Assembly: GCA_016647705.1 (NCBI GenBank)
Contig: CM028326.1
Span: forward strand, 42,966,285-43,030,284
DNA length: 64,000 nucleotides
DNA from: Eucommia ulmoides
Taxonomy: Eukaryota > Streptophyta > Magnoliopsida > Garryales > Eucommiaceae
Direction of reading: 5' to 3'
The position numbers and the translations under genes are program-made. A model generated the notes under the pieces. The model had not been told where the DNA came from. It saw only the letters and a list, made by a program, of their open reading frames with translations, and ran no database searches. Shown here one piece after another: positions 1-11,613 of the stretch; within the stretch, counting starts at the first letter, position 1, and every line of letters begins with the position of its first letter.

Positions 1-318
1 TATGGGTATTGGTGGAGGATTTTCTTCTCGAACAAATATAATTATTTACTCATGTTTCAATAATTATGCTTAAATGAGTTTAAATACGCGTCTTGAGATT
101 TCGGGGGAGTGTGGTTATTGGGATTTATGTTGAATATCGTTATTGATTAAATTAGCTAAATTGGGCTTATACGTATATCTTTGTAACTGTTTACTTTTGT
201 TTCAATAATTATGTTAAATGAGTTTAAATATCTATCCTCGAATTTAGGGGGAACGTGGTTACATTCTCTATTGAGGAAAAATATTAAAGTTAATTGTCAT
301 TAGAAAAAATGAGGAGAT
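1..318 (+). mobile_element. 3' internal end of Sirevirus-like Copia element C0
   Basis: This is the untranslated tail of a Copia element whose coding part lies left of the window. It matches, by eye, the tail of the fuller element C2 (about 61680-61839), ending in the same purine stretch just before an LTR that starts TGTTGA. A segment of about 65 bases is present twice (about 51-118 and 199-262), and each copy contains a purine tract followed by GTGG. Repeated polypurine tracts upstream of the 3' LTR are known from Sireviruses. No coding sequence is visible here. Confidence 0.7.
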
Positions 319-1192
319 TGTTGAACCCTAGATTTTGATGAATAATTAAGTATTGATGTTTTTTATGAAACTAATAATTTTGTTGCGTGTTTCAGAAAAG
401 AGTTTCATATAGTTGATTAAGAAGAAGACCTCATGAAGAAACATAAAATGGTGCATGATAGACGCAATGAAGATATGAAAATTTTTGAAGACCTTGAAGA
501 AAATTAAGTGAAAACAACTCTCTACTTTTATATTCTTAATGCAACTCGAATTAGGATCACACATGACATTTTAAATGAGTTAATTATATGTGTGTCATGG
601 TAAGAAGTGATAAGTTCAAGATCCAAAATTGAGATCTTGTATGTGCTCCTTATGTGAAATGAAATTAATAATTGACCTAATTGGAAAACATATTTTAAAG
701 TATTAAAAGTTGTATTTTCGGGTCAATTCGGTCAAACGAGAAAAACAATCGGTCAACTGAATCAAACACTGAGTTTTAAAGCATAGATGAGGTGCTACTG
801 ATCTAATCGGTCAACTGAATTAAAGAGGTCAGCCAACCCTTTGAAATAGCAGCTAAATTAGTAAAAGAAGTGAACAACTTGAACCAATCAGTCAACCGTA
901 TGAGGGCAATCAATCAACTGTTTGAGTCAATGGGTTTTTTAAAGAAAAACTGGAACATCCGGAACCAATTGGTCAATCAATTGATAGCAGTCGGTCAATC
1001 GACTGACCTAAAATATTAGGTTGTGTTTTAGCTCTAGAGTAGTTGGTCAACTGATTGCTAGGGCTCGGTCAACCGACAATGTCGGTTGAGATTTCGAGGG
1101 ACTTGGTCTCTTGGTCAAAAACTATTTTTGGGGATTCCAAGGAAGAGATTTAGGAGATTCCAAGGGAGTGATTTAGGGGATTTAAACTTTAC
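319..1192 (+). mobile_element. Left part of the 3' LTR of Copia element C0
   Basis: The LTR opens with TGTTGAACCCTAG and parallels the LTR starts at 54780, 61840 and 62570. It contains a decayed version of the LTR motif array (GGTCAAC and GGTCAATC words at about 720-1090) that reads GGTCGACC in younger copies. The LTR is interrupted at 1193 by a CACTA element and resumes at 9290. Some LTR sequence around the insertion point seems diverged or lost, so the two halves do not abut perfectly. Confidence 0.75.
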
Positions 1193-3297
1193 CACTATTT
1201 AATTTTATTTTAGCAACAAACAACTAATTATTAGTAACATTTATTTTTTTGTGGCTAAAAGGTTTATGATATATAGCCACAAAATAATTCATCACTAATT
1301 ATCAAAATATCAGTATTAATATATTTATATTTAATTATCAAATATTAGTATAGTATATCTATACACAATTGAATCCCATTCACGCCTAATTCACAAGACC
1401 TCTACCGTCGGCTTTCCTTCTTCATTTCTTAGATTTGCTACTTTCCTTGTTCGCTGCTCACGATCTAGGAAGAATGAAATCTAGGCGCCAATAATTTCTA
1501 ATCTTGTTCATCTCCTTTATTTGTTCGAGTATGGTATCTCTCTTGTTTAATTTTCGAAAACCTAATTCTCCAGTTCACTATTGCAATTGGTGTTCTCCAT
1601 GTTGCACTCCACTTGCTCCATCGCTCCAACCCTAGTTCTCCTCTTAGAGGTTGTCCAACCCACTAGTCAAGTACGCATGTTCTCTCTCTATCTCAATTAG
1701 AATGGGATTTTTCATTCTTTATTATTATGTGCCCTAAATTAAATAAATTAGAATGAACACAGATGTATTTGTGTTTATAAATTAAATAAATTAACATTTA
1801 AGATAAGTTCTTGTTTGTTTCTTTAGGACTTTAATTGAGATTGATTTCGAGGCTCTCAGCATATCCATCTTTTGAAGGTTTGTTTAATCTGATTCCATGT
1901 CTTTCATATGATTGAATTTTGTTAATTAGTTTTTCATATTCAGTTTCTCTTGCATGTTCATATCTGTTCAAAAGATTGTGAAGATAAGGTGGATCTGGTT
2001 AAGTGTTTTCATTAGTAATCTTGTTTATAGATTTGGATTTGTTTATCTTATGATCAATTTTGATTGTTTTTTAACAGATTGAGATGATGCTTTGGAATTG
2101 CCCTAAGTTTTATTTAATTAAAAAACCCATATGCATCCAGCCTCCCTCCCACGCAGCATCGTTTAGATTCCATAGGCAGAGTATCGTAGAGTATTCTAGA
2201 GAGGCAGAGCATTGTTTTTCTTCAAGACCATCGCATTTGTTCAACCTTTAGACTTTTTTTTTTTTTTCACTTGCTGCCCTGTTTAGTTGTTTATTTCGGT
2301 TATTGTGTAGTTTATCTTTTTATTTACAACTGATTAATAATTTAATGGTTTAATCCTTAACTATTTAATTGTTAAATCCTATGTACATGAATAATAACAC
2401 ACACACAAGTATATAACTTCAATTTGGGGTGTGCCTTACCTTGCACCTTGGGCCTAGGGTCCAGAGAGACTCCTGAACTTTTGACAACTATGTCACCCAT
2501 TATTGAGCCTTTCCTTATTTTTCTGTCTACTTATCTAATTTCAATTCTTTTTATCAATTTTGAAATTCTCACATCAACAACATTGTTTTATCTTGCAAGC
2601 TTATTATTTATGTTATAGTTAGGAGATTCAACTGGGCAGAGACTAAGCCAACAACCTTAAGCCCAAGAGGGATAAAATGATAATAATGATTTTTTGGTGT
2701 AGAAAAAATAGATACCATAATCAGCCTCCGACTTGATCTCTCTAGTATCCATAAAGAGTAATAATAGTAATGCATTGGTTTCTTGTTGTGCTTGTTCTTT
2801 TGCTGGTCCTGGTGATTTTCAAACCCTCAACTAGAAGAAATTACTTGATTTTTTTTTTTTTTACATTACTGATTATTGTTAACACAATTAAACCCTTTTT
2901 TGGTAGACTTGTTTTGGGATTTTTGAATATTTATCAAAAATTGCTTTTGAAAAAAAAAAACTTTTCGTGCTCTGTTTAGAAAAATATTTATGCTTTTTTT
3001 GGAAATAACTTTTTTTTTTAATATCAGCAACGGATGAACTTTTTGCAGCTCTAGCATTTTTGCTATGTTTTGTTTTTTAAAATAATCTATTCATTTTATG
3101 TGCTTCTTCTGTTCCTAGGCAAATTGGATAAACAAATATGGGAATATTTATACTGAAGTTATTAATCAAAGTTCATTCCCATATTTTCTATTGAAATTAT
3201 TTATGTTCTGTCTTTTTTTTTTTTTTTTTTTTTAACTATCTGTTCATTTTGATTTTCAATTCTAGCCTTTTTTATGTTCTTTTTTTCTTTAATACCT

Positions 3298-3331
<34 letters not shown>

Positions 3332-3382
3332 CATCTCTTGTCTTTTTTCGATGTCGGGTGTCCAAAATGTACAAACGGGGTC

Positions 3383-3423
<41 letters not shown>

Positions 3424-3499
3424 GTACGTGCTTATAGGAAAATGGATAAAAGTTGGATGGATGTCAAATATATATTTAGCGAATAATACATGAAAGGGT
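1193..3499 (+). other. 5' non-coding part of the CACTA element
   Basis: No recognisable gene. The first 130 bases resemble the inverted right subterminal region. Several long T runs occur (about 3212-3233, 3301-3326 and 3386-3420). Short open frames here come from these tracts and have no family resemblance. Confidence 0.5.
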
Positions 3500-4180
3500 T
3501 TGAATTTTGTCTCCAAAACATTCTATGATGTGCATCATGGCATACTTATGTACGGATTTCAACTAACTTATAGAGAATGGATATTTCAAGGGCAGATGGC
3601 TCTTGTGACAGTTGTTGATCATATAAGAGACCCTGAAATTCCCGAGATGTTGGAAGATATGCTAGGCACAAACTATACAAATTTTAGTATGGACGATGGT
3701 AATGGTGGATGGGAAGATCTAGAGGATTTGCATGATGGTGAAAATATAACATTCGAGACGATGCTTAGAGAATCACAATGGGAACTATATCTTGATTGTT
3801 CTAAGTATTCGACGCTTTCATCTGTTGTAAAGTTCCTTCACATGAAGGTAATGAATAAGTGGAGTAATAAATCTGTGAATACTTTCTTCATTTTTTATAG
3901 GATGTTTTGTCAGAAGGTGAGACAATCCCTTCTTCACAGTATGGGGAAAAAAGAATGTTACAAGATTTGGGATTGGGTTATTTGTCAATTCACGCTTGCA
4001 AATATGATGGTTCTTTCTTATGGAAAAAGCATGAAAAGGATGACAATTGTCCGGTATGTAGTGAGTATCGATGGAAGAGGTAAGAAGATTCCGCATAAAG
4101 TGCTATGCTACTTTCCATTGAAACCAAGGTTGCAAATATTGTTTATGTCGCGAGCATACTTACGAGGACTTGAGCACTGA
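3500..4180 (+). pseudogene. TNP2-like CACTA transposase fragment with compensating frameshifts
   Basis: The translation carries the hallmark of plant En/Spm TNP2-type transposases: a leucine/serine-rich block around CSKYSTLSSVVKFLH, then KVMNKWSNKS (about residues 99-123). The next family block, recognisable by DLGLGYLSIHACKYDG and a CPVCSEYRW zinc-binding motif, is read in another frame between about 3902 and 4080. The original frame then resumes with KKIPHKVLCYFPLKPRL. Two frameshifts that cancel each other are therefore needed to follow the family. TNP2 proteins are normally much longer; the catalytic remainder after this block is not recognisable downstream. In an intact element the product would bind and cut the element ends in the nucleus. 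It is not functional as it stands. Confidence 0.85.
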
Positions 4181-4481
4181 TGTATAGCATAACTGTTTGA
4201 GTCCGAAAAGTTCTAGGTAGTAAATCCTATGTTTTAGTATTAACATTACTATCTCATCAAAAGATTTAATAACATACATGCTCATTGATTTTATGTACAT
4301 ATAATACAGAAGCGATTGGTCGCAAATAAAAAGAATCGCAGGAAACTATTGTACAATCATGTATTTGGATCCAAGGCTTACACAACACGCATCCACGTGA
4401 AGGTTCTAATAAAGTAATTTATAAATTTAAAATTAAGGATGCAAGTTTTTTTATCCAATAGTAACTACTTTGTAAATGAAG

Positions 4482-5312
4482 GACCCAGAAACAAGTGCAT
4501 GCCAGGGAATTTTGGATGTCTATAGGGAAACACACCAAAGGGCTGATGGGACGTGGGTTGCACCGACAACTAAAAATGTATACGTAAGTTTGTAAATATT
4601 ATATGTGAGTTTGTAAGTTTGAAAATTTATATGTATGTTTGTCAATATTATTTTTGTAGAACAAATTTCTAATTAAAAAATTCAGTATTCTTTTTTTTAC
4701 TTTTCAGGTTAGTAATTTCTTATGGATTATTATTGATTAAGATTGTTTAGCTTAGTCAAGATATGTGTAAAAATCTTAGTTTAATATCCTGCACATGACA
4801 ATGAACATATAGATGATTGAAGTCGGGTTCGATTAGTGTTTCTATTTTTTAGTTTCTGTTCCCACTCGGAAACAGAAGAATAGAGAAAAAGAAAGTAAAA
4901 GGTTTTTTTCTCTATTCCCATATTTTTAGCTTAACTATCAGTTAAGTTTGTAAATATTATATGTAACTTTTAGTATGCTAAAATACTCCTAGCCTTTTAG
5001 AACTGCAAAAAAAATTCTTTACTAGTTAATTTTATTTTACAGAGACAAATGATGGAGATAAAAGTAGAGCCTATAGAAGAAGGAGAAAAGCCTATAACTG
5101 TGGAGAAGGTTCGTGAGGCTGTACTTGGCCACAAATCGAGGTATGTGAAAGGGCTTGGTTATGGTCCAAAACCAACATCCACTAGCAGTTCTACATCTTT
5201 TTGTGCACCAACATAGGAATATTTTGATAGCATGAAGGCTTAAATTGAAGCACTGAAATAAATGATAGTAGAGCAATCATATGGTGGAATGAGAACATCA
5301 TCATCGTTATGG
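4482..5312 (+). pseudogene. Second CACTA ORF fragment (plant En/Spm Transposase_24-like)
   Basis: Two blocks read as the conserved tail of the plant En/Spm-associated ORF often annotated Transposase_24. The first, at about 4482-4583, encodes a stretch containing YRETHQRADGTWVAP. The second, at about 5040-5214, encodes VREAVLGHKSRYVKGLGYGPKP. The interval between them looks non-coding and may be an intron. The second block is followed by in-frame stops. This partner protein is expected downstream of TNP2 in the same orientation, as seen. The fragment is too decayed for precise exon ends. Confidence 0.7.
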
Positions 5313-5735
5313 TAAAATTTGTGTACTTCATTTTCTTATTAGTTGATTAACGTTAATGTATCACAAACAAAAAAAAAAAAAATGGAAAAAAGAAATTGCT
5401 GAGAAACTAAAAAAGGGTTACAAATAGATTTAGAAAAATAAATAAATAAAAATTAAAGACAAAAAATAAATGATAAAGGAACTGGAAAGAAAATGTAGCA
5501 GCAAAACTGGAAAAAAAATGGAGTGAAAGAAATAGCAATACAAAAAAGGTTAGCTTATTTGGTTGTTTGACTAATACACTACCATATATTACTTCCAACA
5601 TTTCATGGAATGTTTGTTTTGTGTACCCCTAATTCTTCCTCCTACCCTTGTTAAATAGAATTTAATTGGTTTATATATTATCTATTTGGTGCTTAATTGT
5701 TATTATTATTATTTTATTATTATTATTTTTTTTTT

Positions 5736-5757
5736 GGGGGGGGGGGGGGGAGGGGGG
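5736..5757 (+). repeat. Poly-G tract
   Basis: A run of 15 G, one A, then 6 G, next to T/A microsatellite-like sequence. The exact length may be affected by sequencing. Confidence 0.9.
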
Positions 5758-5838
5758 TTGTCAATGACTCCAATCTTTCTCTGCCATGAATGATGCAGAT
5801 TACCATCTAGGTTAGTAGCATATCATTTCATGCATATG

Positions 5839-7316
5839 TGTACAGCGAAGCATTTATTATGCGCTCGCGTATTGACTACTCACAAGTGCACGAGGTCCAG
5901 TTTTAATATAGTGGATCTTTAAGATCGGATATCGTTCCCACATGGACGGGTTGAATAATTGAATACCGCAATTTGCATAGTCTTATATTATCCAGACGGT
6001 TCAATAAATGTTTTATAATTAAACTAATTAAAACTAAATTAAACTACAATTAGTGGGTTAATCCTAACTAAGTTGATTACCTAGGGATTGATTTCGTTCA
6101 CTTAATACATGTTTGATTTCATTTAGTTAACAATAACAGTGTTTAGGTATCCAACAATCTCGGTTCGTAAACTTCTCCGCCACTTCTTCCGAGTATAAGA
6201 CGGGGGAATACGCAACTTTGTGTCAATGAAGATGTCCCCCTCAACGTCTTAATGACTCTAGGTTGCGTGAATCTTGCCCCAACGTCATTGATTGCATACT
6301 CACTAACGCCCTCCCTGGTCGTTAGATCGTAACGATGTGTTTACCCTAGTTCGAATCCAAGGTTACCTCTTCCGAGTGTCAAACCTTGTATTCTCAAATC
6401 CAACCCTAATACCTTAACAAACATACTAATATTGCCATAAAATGATAAACAAAATTGAAATTAAAAACAAACAACCGTTAAAGAAACATATATTAAATCA
6501 AACTAGTATTTACACAACTATATCGATCCCTAGCTAATATATATCTAATCTAACATGATCTTGGCCATTAAAATTACAAACCAAGAGGGATTCATCATCA
6601 TTTACAATAAAATATTAAGTTACAAAGAGAGAAACAAAGAGAGAAAGATCAAATCTTAAAGTGGATTGGTTTCCACTTTCGTCAAAGATCGATCCGCCAA
6701 TGTTTCCTCTTCTCCGGATGATGATTCTCCTCTTTGAGCTCTTCAATATTGGCCAAGGATCAATCTCCTAAGGTTAGGGACGTCCAAGAATCCAAGAGGC
6801 TTCAATGGAAATGGGAGAATGGGTATTTATAGGTGCAAGGGTTCAAAATATCTGAAAATATTTTATTCTCTGTGCAGAGTTGACCACCTAGGCAGTGGGT
6901 ATGTCGGCCAGCTTTCCAAACTCTTTGATCTTTCACCGCCTAGACGGTGAGTAAGTCGGTTAATATTCTGATCGTTCACCACCTAGGCGGTGGGATTCAC
7001 TGCCTAGGCCGTGGGACTGCTCCCAACTTTTTGCCCTTTCTCCGCCTAGGCCGTGGAATCATTGCCTAGGCCGTGGGACTACTCTAATTCAACACTCTCT
7101 GCAATCTCACCGCTGCGACGGTGGCTCTTGTGATCTTGAAACCTTGTTTCTTCATCATTTCTTCACTATTTTCCCACCGTTTTCGCTCGTTTGTCTTTTG
7201 TTTGTGTCCCTACACCTGAATTACATAAAAACTACAAAAAGGCAATTAAATATAACTAATTCACTCGAAAACTACCAAATTCGGTTTAGAAGTAGATAGG
7301 TATTTTACAACTATCA
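5839..7316 (-). mobile_element. Solo LTR, gypsy family A, inserted in the CACTA element
   Basis: On the minus strand it starts TGATAGTTGT and ends ...CGCTGTACA, so it has TG..CA ends. It aligns with the family-A LTRs at 17792 and 41303-42686, sharing the TGATAGNTGT.. opening, GTTTTCGAG, and the closing CACTTG near GCGACG/ACGCGAGCG. It is flanked by a perfect 5-bp duplication ATATG (5834-5838 and 7317-7321), the mark of one LTR left after recombination of a full element. It contains an array of CACCGCCTAGGCGGTG-type palindromes (about 6880-7130). Confidence 0.9.
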
Positions 7317-7321
7317 ATATG

Positions 7322-8690
7322 CGGATATTTCTTTTGAAAGTACATCTGACGTAAGCCTTTTCTATTCCATCATTATTCTTTTGTGAACCTAGGAGGTTGT
7401 TTTGCGAATTGAAAGAAATATTAGCTTGATCTACTCTTATTTTGGGGCTTATGATAGATTTATAACGAGTTCTGTTGTTCAATTGTTATTAGGGAGGTAA
7501 GAGGATCACCGACTTAAAATCTTCTCTTCAGGTAAGCATCTGTCAATGTGTTTGGCCATTCTCTTCATCTTCAGCATCCATAATATGCACGAGTGTGGTT
7601 CATTGATTAATATCTTACAGGATATCTTTGTTGAGAATCTTGTCAAGAATTCAATTGGTTTATATATTATTTATTTGGTGCTTAGTTGTTATTTGGTTCT
7701 TTTACTTTTATAGAGTATAGACAAGGTATATAGATTTTGAGATAAACTTGTAAATAAGAATTTTGGTTTCAAGATTCTCAATAGACTTTTAGGACATTTG
7801 AAGATAATTGAGCTCTTCTTTTAAAACTACATAAGATTGTAGGTTTAGTTCCCCAACTTGAAAGGTTCTACATTGTTCACCACTTAGGGCACTCCACTTA
7901 AACAGTGTACATCTTTTGTTCGCCACTTAGGGTACTGCAACTAAACAGTGTTTAAAATATTTTATGTACAGTGCTATGTTTTTATGTACAATTCCTTTAA
8001 AAATTTTGAGTATCAGATTTGAATTTTTTAATTTTTTTTCTAAACTTTGAATTGACAATAAAAAGAAAAAAAAAAACGCAAAACATTAAAAAAGGCTAGA
8101 GTTGATATGAGGCTTTTCCTTGTTCGTTAATTTGTTTGAGTTAAATTAATGCGTTAAACTTCGCGGTGAATCTCGTTCATGTTTGCTCATTGGTTCTTAA
8201 GCAAATTAGTTGTTCACAAACAATTCAAATTTAGAAAAATACCAAGATATCAATATTTTAAGGACATAAGTTGCTCACAATGACTCAATTAATAAAATTA
8301 CACTTTATCCCATGGATTTTAAGTAAGACGTGAGTTATTGATTTATCTGATGCGTTTGTGATACAGATTAATTGTTTGTTGACCTGAAATTACAAAGACT
8401 ATTTTTATGCAAGGGAAGATTTTTTGTACAAATACTTTGATTTTTTTTTTTTTTTTTGCAAGAATGAGATTGTTTTAGTTTCATCTATCCACACTTTCTT
8501 TTAGTTTGATATTATTTATGTTATATGAGTTGAGACATGTTTATTCATTATGGGCGTTTTATTTACATATGTTTGGAATGTATGTTATTATATATTTTTG
8601 TTTCTCTTTAATTTTGGATGTGATAAACAGGTATTGGTCAAAATATTTGTCTCAAATTCTAATATTGACCAATGTATGCTTTTATTAGTG
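7322..8690 (+). other. 3' non-coding interior of the CACTA element
   Basis: AT-rich sequence between the nested LTR and the subterminal repeats. I see no recognisable coding region; open frames are short and without family motifs. Confidence 0.5.
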
Positions 8691-9289
8691 AGGAAGTTAT
8701 TTAAATAAAATTTGTTGCATATTGTTAGTTTTAGCGAGAAATTTAGTTGATCGCTAAATATGAGTTATTGGAAAGGAAATTATTTGAATAAATTTTGTTT
8801 CAAATTCTAACTTTTTTCAAGAAAGGAATTGGTCGTTAATATGAGTTATTAGCGAGAAAATCATTCAAATAAAATTCGTTGATTTTTTTTTATTTTTTTT
8901 TTAGTGAGGAATTTAGTTGATCGCTAAATGTGAATTATTAGGGAGGAAATTATTCAAATAAAATTTGTTGCAAATTATTACGTTTAGCGAGAAATTTAGT
9001 TGGTAACTAACTATTAGCAATGAAATTATTAAAATTAATTTCGTTGCAAAAGATGATTTTTTGTGACCACGTAGATCATTTAGTAAGAAAATTAGCAGTG
9101 GAATATTTCCTCATTAAATACATAGTTTTTAGTGAGGAATTCAAAATTCATCACTATAAACTTTTGTCAGTGAGGTTTCTACAACAACCATGGCAACGAA
9201 TCTATTTCCTTGCTAAAAATCTTTAGTGACAAAATCACTACTGTTAGCGACGAAATTGTTTCTCGCTAAAAAGCCTTTTTTTTGTAGTG
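8690..9289 (+). repeat. CACTA right subterminal repeat array and terminal inverted repeat
   Basis: Units of roughly 60-70 bases share the words TAGCGAGAAATTTAGTTG, GCTAAAT, GAGTTATTA and AAATTATTNAAATAAAATTNGTTGCA. At least five diverged copies are visible before the terminus TTTGTAGTG. Subterminal repeats of this kind are the usual transposase-binding regions of CACTA elements. Confidence 0.85.
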
Positions 9290-10339
9290 TTATATTTACA
9301 CTAAGATTTCTGTGAGAGATTTATTCTTCGTTCATGATCAAAAGTACTGTTGATTTGGCGTCACCGATTTGAGTTATATTATTATTCTGTCATTACCTTC
9401 GGTGTTTCTTCGTGAGATATTTCCAAGCTTCGTTCTTTATTTTGAATTCATATATTTGTTGCTTACTTCCCTTTAAGATTGTTTAGAAAATATTTTTAAA
9501 CTTAAAATCCAAAAAAATATTTTTAAATGATTTTATTTTATTCTCATTGGGTGCTCTAAATTGTACTACCCACTTTATTATTTAATCAGATTTTATTTGG
9601 CCCATATTGTATATATCACGTTGTAATTTTCGGGACATTAATTGAGTATATCTATATTGCAGTGATAAAAGCTTCTTGTGAGAAGAACTTATTTTTTATT
9701 TTTATTTTGTATTTGTGAGTTTAAACGGACTAGACACATATGGGACAGTGTCTAGTTAGGATAGCTAGGTTTCGATCTTTTTTCCTGTGAAAGATTAGGG
9801 TTTGATCTTTGTCCGACAAAAAAGGTTAGGTTATTCTTTTCCCATGAAAAGGACTAGATTTTGATTATTCCGGTAGTTGAATTATTATTTTTGAGTTATT
9901 CGCAAAAGTTCTTCCTTAGCCTGTGAAAATGATAAGTAAGAGTGGTTAGGTTAATCTTTGGCCTTGCAAAATTATAGGGTTCCTCTTTGGCCGGGGAAAA
10001 GGGTAAATTTTATGTACCTATAAAAGAATTATTGTAAGGGTTTAGTTCATACCTAGCAAAAGGATCACAGTTTTAGTGGGTCTCGAATCTCTGTACAGCT
10101 CAAGGGACTGGATTAGGTAAGAGTAGCTTACCGAACCGGGATATATCTTAGTGTGCTGCATTGTTTATTTTTTATTATATAATGTTTGGGTGTGCGCTTA
10201 GTATTAAACATATAACTGTTGTGTAACTAAGATAATAATTAATTTAGAGAAATTGGTTATTTGATATTAAGTGTTTAAATAAATAATTGTTTAAATTTTC
10301 TAACTACCTAATTCTCCCTCCCTTCTCCTCTTGGGTAGC
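9290..10339 (+). mobile_element. Right part of the Copia LTR split by the CACTA element
   Basis: The sequence aligns with the second half of the Copia LTRs at 55900-56928 and 25106-26135: GTGAGATATTTCC, the series of short A-rich units each with a TAGGTT or CCTGTGAAAA word, GGGACTGGATTAGGTAAGAGTAG, then TGCCTAATTC-like sequence and CTCTTGGGTAGC. It stops at 10339 where a family-A gypsy LTR begins. Confidence 0.75.
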
Positions 10340-11225
10340 TGATAGGTGGAAATTATCTATATATTCTCAAGTCGATTTTGGTAGTTTTCGAGCATTATTG
10401 TAATGTTTTAATATGTTTTAATTCGTTTTTATTTATTTTGGTATAAATCAGGTGTTTAGGATGAAAAATGATGAAAACGGTTTAAAATCGAGCAATTCGG
10501 TGGGATGTCGGTGGAGAAATGGTTGAAAAGATGAAAAAAACCAAGTTAAGAATTTGCAGATCCATCACTGCACTGGTGAAAACCACCGCTGCTGCCATCA
10601 AAATGCAAAAACATTCCGCTTGACCACCGCTGCACCAGTCAACTGGTAGAAACCTATTGACTTCCCACCACTGCAACGATTCGACACCAGGTGGCTTTGA
10701 TATTTTGGGATTTTTTTTTAGATATTTTGGATCCCTTAATATCCCCCTTTCTCCCTCATACCATGCACCGTTATTGGGACAACTTTGGGATATTTGAGAG
10801 CTCAAAATCAAGAACCAAAAAGAGGAGATCATTAAGAGAAGAAGAGAAAACGATTTCGGAGCGGTTTTTGCGAAAGTGGAACACTCACTTCACAAATTTG
10901 CTTTACGTTCTTTGTTTCTCTCTTTGTTCTTAAGTTTTGTATATTGAATGATGATGTTATTCTCTTATTTTAATGAATATTTGGTTAAGATTATGAGTAG
11001 CTAAATATCTATTGTCTAGGGATTGATATAGTTTATGAAAACATTATTTGAGTAAATTGTGTTTTGTTAACGGTTGTTCATTCGTATTCGATTGTGTTTA
11101 CCATTCTTTTACCTCCATAGTATGCTTATTATGATATTGTGGTTGATTTAAGAATACGGGGTTTGACACTCAAGAGAGGTAACCCCGAATTCGGACTAGG
11201 GTTTAAACACAACGTGACGATCTAA
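10340..11225 (+). mobile_element. Gypsy family-A LTR, left part (split by hAT)
   Basis: Begins TGATAGGTGGAAATTATC directly after the Copia LTR tail. It holds a palindromic motif array at about 10562-10690 (CACCGCTGC, CACTGCA, CCAGTCAACTGG). It continues through the conserved GACACTCAAGAGAGGTAACC segment and is interrupted at 11226 by the hAT element. The last eight bases, CGATCTAA (11218-11225), are the left copy of the hAT target duplication. Confidence 0.85.
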
Positions 11226-11613
11226 CAAGGTTTTAAATTGCGGTATCGGGTTACATAATGGTAATGGTTGCGGTGTAACAGTATTGGGAATATTGGCTTG
11301 TCCGTAATAGGAATCGGCCGTAACGGTCGTGAATTTTTTAAAATCACTAGAACATCCCCAAAAACTCAATAAGAGTAATTGTTTCACTCATTTAACCTTT
11401 AATAAACACATTATAATAGATATTATGACATTTTAAGGTTATATACAACACAATAAAGACATAAAAAATACGAAAAAACCGTCGTACTTAACAATCTTAA
11501 AAGAATAAGATGATGCACACAATACTTAATAAAAATATATTACACAAACATAATAAAAGAGTAAATTGTACTTGTACATCATATTACAAAAACAATACAC
11601 TCATATAAAATTA

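Larger units (their letters stand above)
1193..9289 (+). mobile_element. CACTA (En/Spm-type) DNA transposon, degenerate
   Basis: The right end reads ...GCCTTTTTTTTGTAGTG, the inverted form of a CACTACAAAA terminus. It is preceded by about 600 bases of subterminal repeats of the TAGCGAGAAATTTAGTTG / CGCTAAAT type. The proposed left end at 1193 starts CACTA and is followed by TTTTAGCAACAAACAA, which aligns loosely with the inverted right end. The element carries TNP2-like and second-ORF transposase remnants in plus orientation, plus a nested solo LTR. The flanks (TTAC on the left, TTA on the right) give only an imperfect 3-bp target duplication. The right end is firm; the left end is probable. 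Coding regions are broken, so it is non-autonomous. Confidence 0.75.

Noticed and set aside
3274..3516. Open frames on both strands rich in Phe or Lys
   Set aside because: Produced by T homopolymers.
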